64,000 nt of DNA, taken from Anoxybacterium sp963668245. Its GTDB lineage: Bacteria; Bacillota; Clostridia; Peptostreptococcales; Anaerovoracaceae. Below, piece by piece: positions 26,577 through 35,177 of the stretch (its first letter is position 1; each line of letters begins with the position of its first letter). The translations under genes were made by a program, and so were the position numbers. The notes below the pieces were generated by a model, which worked only from the letters and a program-made list of their open reading frames with translations, had not been told where the DNA came from and searched no databases. The stretch spans positions 62,001 through 126,000 of the forward strand of contig CAXXKB010000006.1 of NCBI GenBank assembly GCA_963668245.2. The letters are read 5' to 3'.

Positions 26577-26604
26577 TTGACAGACTTTCCGGAGGGTATA
26601 TAAT
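26577..26604 (+). promoter_or_regulatory. Promoter of the small acidic protein gene
   Basis: TTGACA (26577-26582), a 16-bp spacer and TATAAT (26599-26604), 40 bases before the ATG at 26645. The gene is thus its own unit after putP. Confidence 0.65.
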
Positions 26605-26644
26605 AATAACACAGAGACAATCATTTTTAAAGGAGGAAAATATT

Positions 26645-26839
26645 ATGGCAGACGAAAGAAAAAACCCTTGTGGTGACGATTTAGAGATTGATGAGTACTT
26701 AGACGGGACAATCTGTGAAATCAAAGAAGATGAAGAAGAAATCAACGATATCAAAACACCATCTACAGAACAATTTGATGTAGACGCTCCAGAAGCTCCA
26801 AAAGTAATTGAGGATGAATATCTGGGAAAATCAGAATAG
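26645..26839 (+). CDS. Small acidic protein, unknown function
   Basis: 64 residues from ATG 26645, which is preceded by AAAGGAGG at the right distance; an upstream reading from 26573 would cross the promoter. It is very acidic (Asp and Glu make about one third), contains one Cys pair (NPCGDD and DGTICEI) and no membrane or signal segment. It has its own promoter and terminator, so it may be well expressed. I do not recognise the family. Confidence 0.6.
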   Translation: MADERKNPCGDDLEIDEYLDGTICEIKEDEEEINDIKTPSTEQFDVDAPEAPKVIEDEYLGKSE

Positions 26840-26876
26840 GGATTCGTTGAACTGAATAAAAATGTCAAATAAGCTT

Positions 26877-26910
26877 TCCGGTAAAGAGGTTTTCTTTTTA
26901 CCGGATTTTT
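26877..26910 (+). terminator. Rho-independent terminator
   Basis: TCCGGTAAA (26877-26885) pairs with TTTACCGGA (26897-26905), followed by five T. Ends the small acidic gene just before the leu promoter. Confidence 0.85.
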
Positions 26911-26924
26911 CTATAAAATAACAA

Positions 26925-26953
26925 TTGACAAAAAGAGTGAACTTTTGTATACT
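26925..26953 (+). promoter_or_regulatory. Promoter of the leu operon
   Basis: TTGACA (26925-26930), a 17-bp spacer and TATACT (26948-26953). Transcription should start near 26960, at the 5' end of the T-box leader. Confidence 0.8.
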
Positions 26954-26959
26954 CTTAAC

Positions 26960-27227
26960 AATAACAAAAAATGCTATGACGGAGTATTTGTTGATTCGTT
27001 TACGTTTCAGAGAGTCGGTGGGCGCTGGAAACCGATACGTAGAAGAGACAATCTCGCTCCTGAGCAGGCTCCCTAACGCAGATGCAATTAAGGAGTCCCG
27101 GAAGGCCCCGTTATCTTAGCCGAGGATTTGTTAGAATCCAGTGAGTTGACTGCACGTGCAGTAAACAGGGTGGTACCGCGGTAGATTTATCGTCCCTGGA
27201 GCTTGTTAGAAGCTTCAGGGATTTTTT
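26960..27227 (+). ncRNA. T-box leader, leucine specific (CUC)
   Basis: Stem I shows the conserved AGAGAGTCGGTGG and GCTGGAAACCGAT blocks and, before CCTGAGCAGG, the codon CTC at 27053-27055, a leucine specifier. The T-box AACAGGGTGGTACCGCG (27164-27180) carries the TGGT that pairs with the uncharged NCCA end. The terminator is TCCCTGGAGCTT/AAGCTTCAGGGA (27193-27221) followed by six T. Uncharged tRNA-Leu(GAG) should prevent termination and allow leuACDB expression when leucine is scarce. Confidence 0.92.
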
Positions 27228-27286
27228 ATGTGGTAAAACAAATCCGACTGAAGCAAATAGAATGATTTCTTTAGGAGGAAAAAACA

Positions 27287-28807
27287 ATGACAAAGATGAT
27301 TAAAATTTTTGACACAACGCTACGAGATGGAGAGCAATCGCCAGGCTGCAGTATGAATCTCAAAGAAAAAATTGAGATGGCAAAACAACTAGAACGCATG
27401 AAGGTTGATGTAATTGAAGCCGGATTTGCAATTTCATCTCCTGGAGATTTTACTTCTGTAAAAACCATTGCAGAAACAATTAAGGATTGTACCGTAGCAA
27501 GCTTGGCTAGAACAACAGAACAAGATATTGATCGGGCTTGGGAAGCTTTAACAGGAGCAGTGTCCCCTCGAATTCATACATTTATTGCAACATCTCCAAT
27601 TCATATGGAATATAAACTATTGATGACGCCAGATGAAGTGTATGAGAGATCTGTTGCGATGGTAAAACATGCAAAAAGGTATTGCAGTGATATTGAATGG
27701 TCTGCTGAGGATGCAACAAGAAGTGAGCCTGAATTTTTGGCCCGAGTGATAGAAGGCGTTATCAAAGCAGGGGCAACAACAATCAATTTGCCAGATACTG
27801 TTGGATATACAACGCCAGATGAATATTACACATTTTTGATGAAGCTTCAAGAATTGGCGCCATCTCTTGGAAATGTAATTATTTCTGCTCACTGTCACAA
27901 TGATTTGGGTCTTGGAGTGGCAAATTCACTTGCGGCAATAAAAGCTGGTGCAAAACAGATTGAATGCACAATCAACGGAATTGGAGAACGAGCCGGTAAC
28001 TCGGCAATGGAAGAAATCGTCATGGCACTGCATACAAGAAGAGATTTTCTTCAGGCAGAGACAAGAATTGTGACAACTGAGATTATGAGAGCATCAAATT
28101 TGCTCAGCAGAATTACAGGAGTGAAAGTACAACCAAATAAAGCAATTGTTGGTGAAAATGCATTTGCTCATGAATCAGGAATCCATCAACATGGCGTGAT
28201 GAAAAATAAGGAAACTTATGAAATCATGAAACCAGAATCCGTAGGGCTGAATGCGAATAATTTAGTTCTTGGAAAACACTCTGGAAAGCATGCATTCCGC
28301 GACAAGATAAAGAATTTAGGGTACGATTTAACCGATTCTGAACTAGATGCAATGTTTGCAAAGTTCAAAGAACTTGCTGATAAGAAGAAGTCAGTATATG
28401 ATAGAGACATTGAGGCTTTGATTTCCAAGGAAGCAGTTCAAGTTCCAAAGACATACAGACTTCAAAATTATGTCATCAATAGCGGGAATACGATTACTTC
28501 CACTGCGGTAATCAAGATGATAAAAGATGAAAAAGTAATTGAAAAAGTATCCAGAGGAGAAGGACCCATCGATGCATCCTTCAAAGCAATTGAAAAGATT
28601 GTTGGAATGGATTTTACATTGGAAGATTATCAAATTCAATCTGTTACAGAAGGGGAAGACGCGCTTGGAGATGCCATGGTAAAAATCAGCGACGGAAACG
28701 GCACTATCTTTACCGGCAGAGGGCTTTCTACCGATATTATTGAAGCAAGTATTCATGCATATATTAATGCGGTTAATAAGATGATTTATGGAAAAAATAA
28801 CGATTAA
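27287..28807 (+). CDS. leuA: 2-isopropylmalate synthase
   Basis: First committed step of leucine synthesis: acetyl-CoA plus 2-oxoisovalerate gives 2-isopropylmalate. The HMGL-like TIM barrel starts FDTTLRDGEQSPGCSMN and has HCHNDLGLGVANSLAAIKAG (metal-binding His pair) and INGIGERAGN. The C-terminal LeuA dimer/regulatory domain begins near residue 370 (TYRLQNYVINSGNTITSTAV) and usually binds leucine for feedback. 506 residues. GGAGG precedes the ATG, 60 bases after the T-box terminator. It is the first gene of leuACDB. Confidence 0.95.
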   Translation: MTKMIKIFDTTLRDGEQSPGCSMNLKEKIEMAKQLERMKVDVIEAGFAISSPGDFTSVKTIAETIKDCTVASLARTTEQDIDRAWEALTGAVSPRIHTFIATSPIHMEYKLLMTPDEVYERSVAMVKHAKRYCSDIEWSAEDATRSEPEFLARVIEGVIKAGATTINLPDTVGYTTPDEYYTFLMKLQELAPSLGNVIISAHCHNDLGLGVANSLAAIKAGAKQIECTINGIGERAGNSAMEEIVMALHTRRDFLQAETRIVTTEIMRASNLLSRITGVKVQPNKAIVGENAFAHESGIHQHGVMKNKETYEIMKPESVGLNANNLVLGKHSGKHAFRDKIKNLGYDLTDSELDAMFAKFKELADKKKSVYDRDIEALISKEAVQVPKTYRLQNYVINSGNTITSTAVIKMIKDEKVIEKVSRGEGPIDASFKAIEKIVGMDFTLEDYQIQSVTEGEDALGDAMVKISDGNGTIFTGRGLSTDIIEASIHAYINAVNKMIYGKNND

Positions 28808-28821
28808 AGGAGGATATACAA

Positions 28822-30099
28822 ATGGGAATGACTATGACTCAGAAAATATTGGCAGCACATGCTGGGCTTAAAGAAGTCAAGACTGGACAATTTATTGAAG
28901 CGGACTTAGACATTGTATTGGCAAATGATATTACAGGTCCTGTGGCAATTAAAGAGTTTAATAAGATGGGTGCAACCAGTGTCTTTGATAAGAATAAGGT
29001 TGTGCTTGTGCCGGATCACTTTACTCCTAACAAAGACATCAAGGCAGCAGAGCAGTGTAAAATGCTTCGAGAATTCGCAGTAGATCAATCGGTAGAAAAC
29101 TACTTCGAAGTCGGCGAGATGGGGATCGAGCATGCATTGCTTCCAGAAAAGGGAATCGTTGTGGCAGGAGATGCTGTAATCGGAGCAGATTCACATACGT
29201 GTACTTACGGTGCTCTTGGTGCATTTGCAACAGGAATCGGTTCTACTGATATGGCAGCAGGCATGGCAAGAGGAAAAGCATGGTTTAAAGTTCCTTCTGC
29301 AATCAAATTCGAGCTTACAGGGAAACCGACCAAATGGGTAAGCGGAAAAGATGTGATTCTCCATATCATTGGTATGATTGGTGTGGACGGAGCCCTTTAT
29401 CAGTCGATGGAGTTTATGGGCCCTGGATTAATCAATCTCTCCATGGATGATCGTCTTGCCATGGCAAATATGGCAATTGAAGCAGGCGCAAAAAATGGAA
29501 TCTTTATGGTAGACGAAAAGACTCTAGCCTATTTGGAAGAACATAAAAACCAGAATCCTGCATTTGAAAAAACGGTAAAAGTATATGCACCAGATGAAGA
29601 TGCTGTGTATGAAAGAACCTACACCATTGACTTGTCCACCATCAGACCGACTGTTGCATTTCCACATCTACCAGAAAATACAAGAACCATTGACGAAGTA
29701 GGAGATATCAAAATAGATCAGGTCATCATCGGTTCTTGCACAAATGGAAGAATCGAAGACATGCAGGTAACTGCCGAAATTTTAAAAGACAAGAAAGTTG
29801 CAAAAAACATGCGTTGTATCATTTTCCCAGGAACACAGGAAATTTATTTAGAGTGTGTTAGAAAAGGGTATGCAGAAATCTTTGTAAAAGCAGGGGCTGT
29901 TTTTTCAACCCCAACTTGTGGACCGTGCTTGGGCGGGCATATGGGGATATTAGCTGCTGGAGAACGTGCAGTAGCCACAACCAATCGAAATTTTGTAGGA
30001 AGAATGGGACATGTAGAATCGGAAATCTATTTGGCGAGTCCTGCTGTAGCAGCAGCCTCTGCAATCGCAGGGAAAATATTTAACCCCGAGCAACTATAG
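28822..30099 (+). CDS. leuC: 3-isopropylmalate dehydratase large subunit
   Basis: Aconitase-family subunit that holds the [4Fe-4S] cluster and, with LeuD, isomerises 2- to 3-isopropylmalate. Visible: GADSHTCTYGALGAFATGIG, the substrate/cluster segment VIIGSCTNGRIEDMQV, and the two ligand cysteines in TPTCGPCLGGHMG. At 425 residues it is the shorter archaeal/clostridial homoaconitase-like type rather than the 466-residue enterobacterial type. AGGAGG precedes ATG. It lies 14 bases after leuA. Confidence 0.94.
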   Translation: MGMTMTQKILAAHAGLKEVKTGQFIEADLDIVLANDITGPVAIKEFNKMGATSVFDKNKVVLVPDHFTPNKDIKAAEQCKMLREFAVDQSVENYFEVGEMGIEHALLPEKGIVVAGDAVIGADSHTCTYGALGAFATGIGSTDMAAGMARGKAWFKVPSAIKFELTGKPTKWVSGKDVILHIIGMIGVDGALYQSMEFMGPGLINLSMDDRLAMANMAIEAGAKNGIFMVDEKTLAYLEEHKNQNPAFEKTVKVYAPDEDAVYERTYTIDLSTIRPTVAFPHLPENTRTIDEVGDIKIDQVIIGSCTNGRIEDMQVTAEILKDKKVAKNMRCIIFPGTQEIYLECVRKGYAEIFVKAGAVFSTPTCGPCLGGHMGILAAGERAVATTNRNFVGRMGHVESEIYLASPAVAAASAIAGKIFNPEQL

Positions 30100-30167
30100 A
30101 GCGTGTAAAGCTTGTTGAATGAAATATAATTCCAAGGGAAAATCTTTGGTCAGAAAGGAATAATAAC

Positions 30168-30647
30168 ATGGGAAAAGTATATAAATACGGAGAAAATGTC
30201 GATACAGATGTAATCATTCCTGCAAGACATTTAAATACTTCTGATCCTGCCGAGTTGGCAAAGCACTGTATGGAAGATATCGATGCCTCTTTTGCAGGAA
30301 ATGTAAAAGAAGGGGATATTATTGTTGCTGGTAAAAATTTTGGATGTGGTTCATCAAGGGAGCATGCACCGATTGCAATCAAAGCATCTGGAGTGAGCTG
30401 TGTCATAGCGCCTACCTTTGCCAGAATTTTTTATCGAAACTCCTTTAATACGGGGCTTCCGATTCTAGAATGCGATGAGGCAGCAAAGAAAATTAATGCT
30501 GGAGATGAAGTCGAAGTAAACTTTAAAACGGGAGAGATTACAAACAAGACGAAAAATGAATCGTATCAAGCTGAGCCATTCCCTGAATTTATCACAAAAA
30601 TTATTGAAAGTGACGGACTGGTTAACTACGTAAAAAATAATTTATAG
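30168..30647 (+). CDS. leuD: 3-isopropylmalate dehydratase small subunit
   Basis: Swivelling-domain partner of LeuC. 159 residues with VDTDVIIPARHLNTSDP, GKNFGCGSSREHAPIAIKAS (the hallmark of the family) and RNSFNTGLPILEC. The short archaeal-type length matches the LeuC type. AGAAAGGAA precedes the ATG; 68 bases separate it from leuC. Confidence 0.94.
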   Translation: MGKVYKYGENVDTDVIIPARHLNTSDPAELAKHCMEDIDASFAGNVKEGDIIVAGKNFGCGSSREHAPIAIKASGVSCVIAPTFARIFYRNSFNTGLPILECDEAAKKINAGDEVEVNFKTGEITNKTKNESYQAEPFPEFITKIIESDGLVNYVKNNL

Positions 30648-30667
30648 AATGATAAGAGGAGAATAAC

Positions 30668-31747
30668 ATGAATTATAAAATCGCGTTGGTTCCAGGAGAT
30701 GGAATTGGACCGGAAGTAGTGGCGGAAGCAGTAAAAGTGATGGATCGAATCGGAGCGAAATACGGACACCAGTTTGATTACGAAACCGTTCTAGCCGGGG
30801 GTGCTGCAATCGATGCGGAAGGTGAATGCTTGCCTCAAAAAACCATCGATGTTTGCAAAAACAGTGATGCAGTCCTGCTTGGTGCTGTTGGTGGATGGCA
30901 GTGGGATACCTTGCCTGGAGACAAAAGACCAGAGCGGGCATTGCTTGGACTCAGGAAGGAACTAGGCCTTTTCGCAAATCTTAGACCTGCATTGCTGTTT
31001 GAAGAGCTAGCTGATGCATGTCCACTGAAGCCTGAAATTATTCAGGGTGGTCTGGACATCGTAGTGGTCAGAGAACTGACTGGTGGGATTTATTTTGGAG
31101 AAAAAGGATTCAAGGACACTGACTTAGGACCAGCCGCATATGATGTAGAACAGTATGCAGAAGAAGAAGTTCGAAGAATTGCCATTGTGGCATTTGATAT
31201 GGCTATGAAACGAGATAAGAAATTGACCAGTGTTGACAAAGCAAATGTATTGGAAAGCTCGAGGCTTTGGAGAAGAGTTGTAACGGAAGTCTCAAAAGAT
31301 TATCCAGAAGTAGAGCTAAGTCATCTATATATTGACAATGCGGCTATGCAGATGGTAAGAAATCCAAAGCAGTTTGACGTGATTGTTACGAGCAATATTT
31401 TCGGTGACATTTTATCGGACGAAGCGAGTATGATTACTGGTTCTATTGGTATGCTCCCTTCTGCGAGCTTAGCAAAAGGTAATTTTGGAATGTATGAACC
31501 AGTCCATGGTTCTGCACCGGATATTGCAGGACAAAATAAAGCAAATCCAATGGCTACGATTCTTTCTGTGGCAATGATGATGCGGTATACTTTTGGGCTT
31601 ACCAAAGAGGCAGATGAAATCGAAGCTGCGGTGAAAGCAGTCTTGACAGATGGATTCCGCACTGCTGACCTTGTAGTGGTAGGCCAGTCAGCGCTTGGAA
31701 CAAAAGAAGCGGGCGATATGATTGCAGATGCGATTTATAAAGCATAA
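30668..31747 (+). CDS. leuB: 3-isopropylmalate dehydrogenase
   Basis: NAD-dependent oxidative decarboxylation of 3-isopropylmalate to 2-oxoisocaproate. Motifs: LVPGDGIGPEVVAEAVKVM, LGLRKELGLFANLRPA, VVRELTGGIYFG, VTSNIFGDILSDEASMITGS (metal Asp residues) and EPVHGSAPDIAGQNKANP for NAD binding. 359 residues. AAGAGGAG precedes ATG. It is the last gene of the operon; the transaminase ilvE and the ilv genes are not in this window. Confidence 0.95.
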   Translation: MNYKIALVPGDGIGPEVVAEAVKVMDRIGAKYGHQFDYETVLAGGAAIDAEGECLPQKTIDVCKNSDAVLLGAVGGWQWDTLPGDKRPERALLGLRKELGLFANLRPALLFEELADACPLKPEIIQGGLDIVVVRELTGGIYFGEKGFKDTDLGPAAYDVEQYAEEEVRRIAIVAFDMAMKRDKKLTSVDKANVLESSRLWRRVVTEVSKDYPEVELSHLYIDNAAMQMVRNPKQFDVIVTSNIFGDILSDEASMITGSIGMLPSASLAKGNFGMYEPVHGSAPDIAGQNKANPMATILSVAMMMRYTFGLTKEADEIEAAVKAVLTDGFRTADLVVVGQSALGTKEAGDMIADAIYKA

Positions 31748-31817
31748 GAACCTACGGGAGGAAATGAATAACAGCTCAAATACGATACAAGAAATAAAGC
31801 ATTGAAATGACAGAGGA

Positions 31818-31841
31818 AAGGCGCATGGAAACATGCGCCTT
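31818..31841 (+). terminator. Hairpin after leuB
   Basis: AAGGCGCATG and CATGCGCCTT pair perfectly around GAAA. Only a weak T-rich stretch follows, so termination may be incomplete. It lies between convergent leuB and the EamA gene. Confidence 0.6.
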
Positions 31842-31887
31842 AGTTGTATCTTAAATCTCTATTATATGAAAGAGTAGCATGAGAGGT

Positions 31888-32820
31888 CTAAGATACGTCT
31901 ATATGGGAAACTTTTTTGTATTTTTGCAGAATTCCAGTTGGGAATTGTGCGAATAGAATTGCGGAAAATACGATGATGCAACCAACTGCTTCTTGACCTG
32001 AAATTCTTTCTTGTAGTAAAACCATCCCTGCTATCAAAGCAAATACAGATTCTAAAGAAAGAATAAGGGAAGCAACAGCAGGTTCTGCATTTTTCTGACC
32101 GATGACTTGCAGCGTGTAAGCAACACCGCAGGACATGATGCCGGCATAAAGGAGTGGAATGAGACCTGAAATCAATCCGTCTATAGTGATGGTCTCAAGG
32201 CCAATCATAAGTGGCAAAGAAATTAATCCACTGACCAAAAATTGAATTGCAGAAAACTGAACTCCATCTGTTTTGGAAGAAAAATAGTCAATTACTAAGA
32301 TATGAAGAGAGTAGCCAAAAGCACTGACTAGAATAAGGAAATCTCCCTTTCCAAGGGAAAGTCCTTCCTTTATGCTCAAAACATAAAAACCGGTTGCAGC
32401 CAAAACCACTGAAAACCATACTAAGGGTTTAACCTTTTTTCCTATGAAAATACCTAAAATCGGCACAATAACAATATAAAGTGCTGTGATAAAACCAGCT
32501 TTCCCAGCTGTCGTGTAGACCATACCAAATTGTTGTAGTGAACTAGCAATAAACAAGATGATTCCGCTGGAAAATCCCCCCAGAAATAAGTCTCTGCTTG
32601 TATAGGAAATGCTTTTTTGGAAAACCATGTACTTTTTTTTCTGGATGGAGCTAGATTGGAATACAATAATCGGCAATAACACAAAAGCTCCTATGATATA
32701 ACGAAGCCCATTAAAGGTAAATGGCCCTAAACTATCCATTCCTGCTCTCTGCGCCACAAAAGAAATTCCCCATATAAATGCTGCAAGAAACAACAGTAAA
32801 TCATTTTTCATTTTTTTCAT
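31888..32820 (-). CDS. EamA/DMT-family transporter
   Basis: About 310 residues with ten predicted membrane helices in two EamA halves. The first begins LLLFLAAFIWGISFVAQRAG, and the second has FLILVSAFGYSLHILVIDYF, ASLILSLESVFALIAGMVLL and the closing GCIIVFSAILFAQF. Drug/metabolite exporters of this group often export amino acids or other small solutes; the substrate is unknown. The start at 32820 follows GAGAGGTG; an upstream ATG at 32904 has no site. It is divergent from the sigma-54 activator gene, and two copies of a 16-bp repeat lie between them, so it could be a target of that activator. Confidence 0.75.
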   Translation of the reverse strand: MKKMKNDLLLFLAAFIWGISFVAQRAGMDSLGPFTFNGLRYIIGAFVLLPIIVFQSSSIQKKKYMVFQKSISYTSRDLFLGGFSSGIILFIASSLQQFGMVYTTAGKAGFITALYIVIVPILGIFIGKKVKPLVWFSVVLAATGFYVLSIKEGLSLGKGDFLILVSAFGYSLHILVIDYFSSKTDGVQFSAIQFLVSGLISLPLMIGLETITIDGLISGLIPLLYAGIMSCGVAYTLQVIGQKNAEPAVASLILSLESVFALIAGMVLLQERISGQEAVGCIIVFSAILFAQFPTGILQKYKKVSHIDVS

Positions 32821-32954
32821 ACATAACACCTCTCTATTTAATAAAGCAATTTGGATGCCAATGATACATTGGAAAAGAAAAATAGAATTTGTGATGAAGT
32901 GCATTGGGGTGAGCGCGTTTCAAGGAAATATGAAAACAAACAATCAATAAAACC

Positions 32955-33001
32955 GAGTTGAAAACGATTCGAATGCGGAATCGATGAGTTGAAAACGATT
33001 C
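32955..33001. repeat. Tandem 16-bp repeats, possible activator sites
   Basis: GAGTTGAAAACGATTC occurs at 32955-32970 and 32986-33001, 31 bases (about three helix turns) apart, with the spacer extending CGATTC...GAATCG symmetry. They lie between divergent genes, directly upstream of the -35 of the sigma-54 activator gene, the expected place for self-regulation. Confidence 0.5.
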
Positions 33002-33007
33002 AAAAAC

Positions 33008-33036
33008 TAGACAAAAAAACAACAGTGTAGTATAAT
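33008..33036 (+). promoter_or_regulatory. Promoter of the sigma-54 activator gene
   Basis: TAGACA (33008-33013), a 17-bp spacer and TATAAT (33031-33036), 37 bases before the ATG. Confidence 0.6.
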
Positions 33037-33072
33037 ACGATTAGTAGAAAAAGAGGGTGAGGAGGATGCGAT

Positions 33073-35160
33073 ATGATCAAAATGAAAGATACTTTTGGTC
33101 TTTCCCGAGTTGTGGAACCTAAGAACGCAGTGCCGGTTACAGCTTGGAAAATTGACAATACAAAGGAAATTTCTCCTTCGGAGTGCAGAATTGCAATCAA
33201 TCTGATTCATTTAGAACCAGATTGCTTTCAACAGCTTTGTAATGAATGCGGGTTTGATGAAACAAAAATCATTGCAAAGATACTAGATATTGTGAACCGA
33301 AGAGGAAAACTACACAATCCATTCACCAATACAGCAGGTCAGTTTTATGGGGTGATTGACCAGATGGGATCAGAATATCAAAATCATACAAATTATAAGA
33401 TTGGTGATGCGGTTTCTTGTTTGACTTCCATGACAGCCCTACCTATACACATAGAAGAAATCCAGAGTATTAATTATAATTTCTGCGAGCTCATTGTCAA
33501 AGGATATGGCATTATCTTTTTGGATTCTCCGCTGACATCGTTGCCAAATGAAATTGACGTGGATTATGCCATGGTTGCCCTCGATGAAGCTGCAAATTTT
33601 CATTATGTCTACCACGCAAGTAAAGACGCAAAACGGTTTTTGTTGATAGGAAAAGATCTTTTGACGAGTATTTTTTATGCGGCTTCCATTAAAAAAGCAG
33701 TCCAAAAGGATTGTTACATTACAGTTGTATTAGATGAAGATGCCACGGGGATGCTGCAAAGGAAAGAAGCACACAGAGAATTGCTTCGCTGGGCTGATTC
33801 GGCATATATTTTAAATGTGACACAGCCTATTGAATCAGCGGAAACCGTGATGAACAAAGAAGAAGCACTGTATGACATGACTGTTAATTGCGAGGATTTA
33901 ATCGGGTCAGAGGCTATGAGCGTAATTCTGACAAAAGATCAGGGACAACTTTACTTTACAAGTTTAAAAAACAGTTATATCCAATCCAATTTAATTGCGG
34001 AAAGTATGGGAAAAGAAATTGCCGCATTTGTATTAGGACAGTACGTGAAAGATATTGAAGAACAATTTACCTATGGTTTGCTGAGCTCGATTGCAAAAGA
34101 AATTCAAAACATCGTTACAATTTATAGAAATCACCCTGCCTCAGTACGCAAAGACGTAGTAGACGAAGGCTTAAATGTTACAGAAAAGTCGGGAAAGGCA
34201 GGAGACTTTGTGTTTAGTAGTTCGAAAAGCGGAGCTCTTGTAAGAGAGGCATTGAATATAGCAAAATATGATTGTAATGTGATACTCCAAGGAGAAACTG
34301 GTGTTGGAAAAGAAAAAATATTAGAACTGATTCATAAGAATAGCATGAGGCAAAATAAGCCATGCGTTAAAATTAATTGTGCAACCATTCAAGAAAATTT
34401 GGCAGAGAGTGAGTTTTTTGGTTACGAAGCTGGCGCATTTACGGGCGCCCATACCGCAGGGAAAAAAGGGTACTTTGAACAAGCAAATGGGGGTGTCATA
34501 TTTTTAGATGAGATTGGCATGCTGTCCTTAAATCTACAATCAAAGCTTTTAAGAGTATTGCAAGAAAGTCAGTTTTATAAAGTGGGGGGAGTTAATCCTG
34601 TTACGATAAATGTTCGCGTAATTTGCGCAAATAATATACCACTGCGCCAATTGGTAGAACAAGGCAAATTCAGAGAGGATTTATTTTATCGATTAAATAT
34701 TTGCACCATTACGGTTCCACCATTAAGAGAAAGGCGAGAAGATATTTCGGTGTTGGCGCAGAGCTTTCTATCTAGGTTTTGCAGACAGTATGGGACGGAT
34801 AAGGAAATGGATCCATCGGCAATGATAAGGCTGGCTTGCCATGATTGGCCAGGCAATGTTAGAGAGCTGGAAAATGTAATTCACCGCATTGTCATTGGGG
34901 TAAAAGAATACGTAATTACAGGACAAGATGTTGAAGCAATGCTCAATGAAACTGTTTACGAAGACTTGGTAATTCAACTGAAACAGAAAATGAGAATTTC
35001 TGCAGAACTAGATTTCAATCAGATTATTGAACAACAAGAAATTCAATTGCTGGAGTATGCATTGAAAAAGTTTGGAAGCACGAGAAAAGCGGCTGAATTT
35101 TTAAATATGTCACAGCCGCAACTGATGAGAAAGAAACAAAAATATAATATCCAAATGTAA
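33073..35160 (+). CDS. Sigma-54 activator with 3,5-diaminohexanoate dehydrogenase-like sensor domain
   Basis: 695 residues. Residues 1-345 resemble L-erythro-3,5-diaminohexanoate dehydrogenase of lysine fermentation: FGLSRVVEPKNAVPVTAWKI, KGKLHNPFTNTAGQF-like, then the later Rossmann region. The GxGxxG dinucleotide loop is replaced by LLIGKDLLTSIF, so it probably binds a metabolite without acting as an enzyme. Residues 380-620 are the AAA+ domain: Walker A GETGVGKE (407-414), GAFTGA (454-459) for sigma-54 contact, Walker B VIFLDE (475-480) and the R-finger segment. A Fis-type HTH ends the protein (STRKAAEFLNMSQPQLMRKK). GGAGG precedes ATG 33073. It probably activates genes for catabolism of a lysine-derived or similar compound. 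Confidence 0.75.
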   Translation: MIKMKDTFGLSRVVEPKNAVPVTAWKIDNTKEISPSECRIAINLIHLEPDCFQQLCNECGFDETKIIAKILDIVNRRGKLHNPFTNTAGQFYGVIDQMGSEYQNHTNYKIGDAVSCLTSMTALPIHIEEIQSINYNFCELIVKGYGIIFLDSPLTSLPNEIDVDYAMVALDEAANFHYVYHASKDAKRFLLIGKDLLTSIFYAASIKKAVQKDCYITVVLDEDATGMLQRKEAHRELLRWADSAYILNVTQPIESAETVMNKEEALYDMTVNCEDLIGSEAMSVILTKDQGQLYFTSLKNSYIQSNLIAESMGKEIAAFVLGQYVKDIEEQFTYGLLSSIAKEIQNIVTIYRNHPASVRKDVVDEGLNVTEKSGKAGDFVFSSSKSGALVREALNIAKYDCNVILQGETGVGKEKILELIHKNSMRQNKPCVKINCATIQENLAESEFFGYEAGAFTGAHTAGKKGYFEQANGGVIFLDEIGMLSLNLQSKLLRVLQESQFYKVGGVNPVTINVRVICANNIPLRQLVEQGKFREDLFYRLNICTITVPPLRERREDISVLAQSFLSRFCRQYGTDKEMDPSAMIRLACHDWPGNVRELENVIHRIVIGVKEYVITGQDVEAMLNETVYEDLVIQLKQKMRISAELDFNQIIEQQEIQLLEYALKKFGSTRKAAEFLNMSQPQLMRKKQKYNIQM

Positions 35161-35177
35161 TCGTGTTTGTTTGGAGT

